This document shows positions 4,867-6,614 of a DNA stretch of 6,614 bases, one piece after another; positions within the stretch are counted from its first letter, which is position 1; each line of letters begins with the position of its first letter. The notes under the pieces are model-generated. The model saw nothing but the letters and a program-made list of their open reading frames with translations, did not search any database and was not told the DNA's origin. Source of the stretch: Thermoflexales bacterium (GTDB lineage: Bacteria > Chloroflexota > Anaerolineae > B4-G1 > SLSP01). Both the position numbers and the translations under genes were made by a program. The stretch lies in contig WFQZ01000138.1 in the NCBI GenBank assembly GCA_015486785.1, positions 1-6,614 on the forward strand, read 5' to 3'.

Positions 4867-6614
4867 TGACTGATACGCAGCCCCATCGGACGAACTGGCT
4901 GCCCGCGCTGTTCACCGTCTTCGGATTGGCCTTCATCTACCGGCAATTGATCGCCGGGCTGGTGCTGGCGGGCGGCGACCTGCAAACCTACTTCTTCCCC
5001 TATTGGACGGCGGCGGTGCGCTCCTGGCACAACGGAGAATTGCCCTTGTGGAATCCGTACCTGTTCACCGGCGCGCCGCTGCTGGCGAACTCCCAAGTAG
5101 GCGTCTTCTACCCGCTCAACTGGCTGTTGTGGGCACTTTCCCCGCCCACGCTGGCCGGCATGACCCGCACCCTGCATTGGAGCGTCCTGCTGCACTGGGG
5201 ATTGGCGGCGGGCAACAGCTACTTGCTGGCCCGCGCCTGGGGCGCATCCCGCTGGGGCGCGGCGGCCGGCGGATTGCTGTACGCCGGAAGCGGGTATCTG
5301 GGCATCCAAGGGGAACACCTCAACCAGTTGCAAGGGCTGGCGTGGATGCCGTTGCTCTTCTGGCCGCCGGAGACCCATCCCCAGGCGGCCCACCCAGCCG
5401 CCGCCCGCTGGATTCCCGTGGGCGCGTTGACGCTGATCCTGCTGGCCGGACACTCACAGACCGCCTTCATCGCCGGCGTGGGCGTGCTCATCTGGCGGGT
5501 GACGTGGGCCGCGCTGAACGGCGAACCGCTCACCCGCACGGTGCGCTCGCTGCTGCCCCTGACGCTGGCCTTCGTGGTCGCGCTGGTGCAACTCTGGCCC
5601 ACCTTCGTACTGGCGCACTACTCCACCCGCAGCGGCGGGCTTGATTGGCGCGAAGCGGTCTCCTTCTCCGTCCCGCCGTGGGACTTGCCCCGCGCCCTGC
5701 TCCCGCCCTACCTGCTCCCGCCGTTGCTGCCGGAAGGCGTGGCCTATCTGGGGATCGCGGCCTGGGGGATCGGCGGCTGGGGACTCTTGCGCCGCTGGCA
5801 GACCCGTCGCACGGCCCGCCAACGGTGGCTACTTTCCGCCGCCTGGGTGATCGTGGGCGGCAGCGGGCTGCTGCTGGCACTGGGCGGCTACAATCCCCTG
5901 TACCTGGCGGCGGTCAAACTGCGCCTGCCGGGGACGGTGCAGTTCCGCGCTCCGGCGCGTTATCTCGCGCTCTACGTGCTGGCCGGAGCGCAGCTCGTGG
6001 GGCAAGGGCTGACATCAACAGAACGGCATGCGCTCCGCCCCAGGCTCGCCGGGGGCGCGTGCCTGCTCATCTTCCTGGAACTGGCCTTCTCCGCTACGGC
6101 GATGCCTTACGCGCACGCCACCGCGCCCCGCGCCTATACCGACTTCCGCCCGGCAATGGCGCACCTCATCGCCGCCGCTCAAGAAGAGCCGATCCCCGGA
6201 CGCTACTTGAGCATCTCGCAAACCCTCTTTGACCCAGGCGACAAGGCGGAGCTAGAAGCCTTGTACGGGCCGGTGCTCGCGCCCCAAGCTCTGTGGGCCT
6301 ATGAAGTAGCTCTCAAGCAACGCGAGGTACTCGCGCCCAATCTCTCGCTGGCCTTCCAGGTGCCGGCGGTGGACGGCTACGATGGCGGATTGCTGCCCTT
6401 GCAGCCCTACGTCACCTTCTCGCGGCTGCTGCTCCCCGGCGGCACGCCGGACGGACGTTTGCGCGAGAATCTGACCGCTATCCCCGAAGGCCGCTGGCTT
6501 TCGCTGCTGGATGTGCGCTTTCTCATCACCGACAAGACCGGCGACGCTTGGGAGGACGGTGTCTTTTACGACCGCCAATTTCAGCCTCGGCTAGAGCCGG
6601 GCGCATCGCTGACC
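4866..6614 (+). CDS. YfhO-like multi-pass membrane protein (3' end outside window)
   Basis: Open frame from GTG 4866 to the window end, 583 codons with no stop; the gene continues outside. The GTG shares its first base with the TAG stop of the permease gene (TAGTG), which points to coupled translation. Family marks: GGDLQTYFFPYW at 36-47, with an acidic residue in the first outer loop as in GT-C type glycosyltransferases; WNPYLFTGAPLL at 62-73; AGHSQT at 194-199; FRAPARYLALY at 360-370; VDGYDG at 502-507; and LLDVRFLITDK at 547-557. Hydrophobic stretches alternate through about residue 410 (near 12-35, 103-122, 131-145, 183-209, 228-250, 292-307, 322-340, 364-380, 396-412), followed by a soluble region. 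This matches the YfhO family, linked in Gram-positive bacteria to glycosylation of cell-envelope polymers. Exact activity and acceptor are not known. Several frames within it are open by base-composition bias only. Confidence 0.88.
   Translation, partial: MTDTQPHRTNWLPALFTVFGLAFIYRQLIAGLVLAGGDLQTYFFPYWTAAVRSWHNGELPLWNPYLFTGAPLLANSQVGVFYPLNWLLWALSPPTLAGMTRTLHWSVLLHWGLAAGNSYLLARAWGASRWGAAAGGLLYAGSGYLGIQGEHLNQLQGLAWMPLLFWPPETHPQAAHPAAARWIPVGALTLILLAGHSQTAFIAGVGVLIWRVTWAALNGEPLTRTVRSLLPLTLAFVVALVQLWPTFVLAHYSTRSGGLDWREAVSFSVPPWDLPRALLPPYLLPPLLPEGVAYLGIAAWGIGGWGLLRRWQTRRTARQRWLLSAAWVIVGGSGLLLALGGYNPLYLAAVKLRLPGTVQFRAPARYLALYVLAGAQLVGQGLTSTERHALRPRLAGGACLLIFLELAFSATAMPYAHATAPRAYTDFRPAMAHLIAAAQEEPIPGRYLSISQTLFDPGDKAELEALYGPVLAPQALWAYEVALKQREVLAPNLSLAFQVPAVDGYDGGLLPLQPYVTFSRLLLPGGTPDGRLRENLTAIPEGRWLSLLDVRFLITDKTGDAWEDGVFYDRQFQPRLEPGASLT

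Noticed and set aside
4674..5453. Minus strand open frame of 259 residues at the permease/YfhO junction
   Set aside because: Gln/Gly/Arg-rich low-information translation spanning two well-supported sense genes.
5003..6232. Two long + strand open frames (5003-5644 and 5645-6232) inside the last gene
   Set aside because: They are Arg/Ala/Pro-rich shadow translations. The true frame, 4866 to the window end, shows YfhO-like motifs and membrane helices throughout.
1..6614. CRISPR array, tRNA/rRNA, transposon or integrase sites
   Set aside because: No short regularly spaced repeats, no RNA-gene-like segments, no terminal inverted repeats and no recombinase motifs were seen; almost every base is accounted for by coding sequence.

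Overview
The window is a dense, high-GC stretch of bacterial chromosome. All genes are on the + strand, separated by 0 to about 42 bases, so it reads as one operon interior with neither end in view. The strong G/C bias at third codon positions, the coding style and the gene families (a YfhO-like giant membrane protein, a stand-alone PEP-utilising mobile-domain protein, a YbhR/YbhS-type ABC-2 permease) suggest an uncultured or thermotolerant member of the Chloroflexota, perhaps Anaerolineae-like. That placement is inference; there is no marker gene here.

Layout. Bases 1-1042 hold the 3' part of a gene for a protein ending in a phosphohistidine swivelling domain. Bases 1054-2706 hold a second, complete copy of the same kind of gene (550 aa). 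The two overlap in alignment for 346 residues at about 83% identity with no indel, a tandem duplication with a period of 1664 bases. Bases 2722-3687 encode a stand-alone ATP-grasp domain of the pyruvate phosphate dikinase / PEP synthase type (321 aa). Bases 3730-4866 encode an ABC-2 type permease (378 aa). From 4866 a GTG start overlaps the permease stop and opens a YfhO-like multi-pass membrane protein that runs off the window end (583 codons visible, no stop).

How they may work together. The ATP-grasp protein plus one mobile-domain protein sum to about 870 residues and carry the three parts of a rifampicin-phosphotransferase-like dikinase: ATP domain, acceptor-type middle domain, phosphohistidine domain. 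Here they are split over separate genes with the order reversed, and the histidine/acceptor part is doubled. The PEP/pyruvate-binding barrel of true PEP synthase is not seen. The likely picture is one phosphate-loading subunit serving two paralogous acceptor/swivel subunits, cotranscribed with an export permease and an envelope membrane protein. The phosphorylated substrate cannot be read from the sequence.
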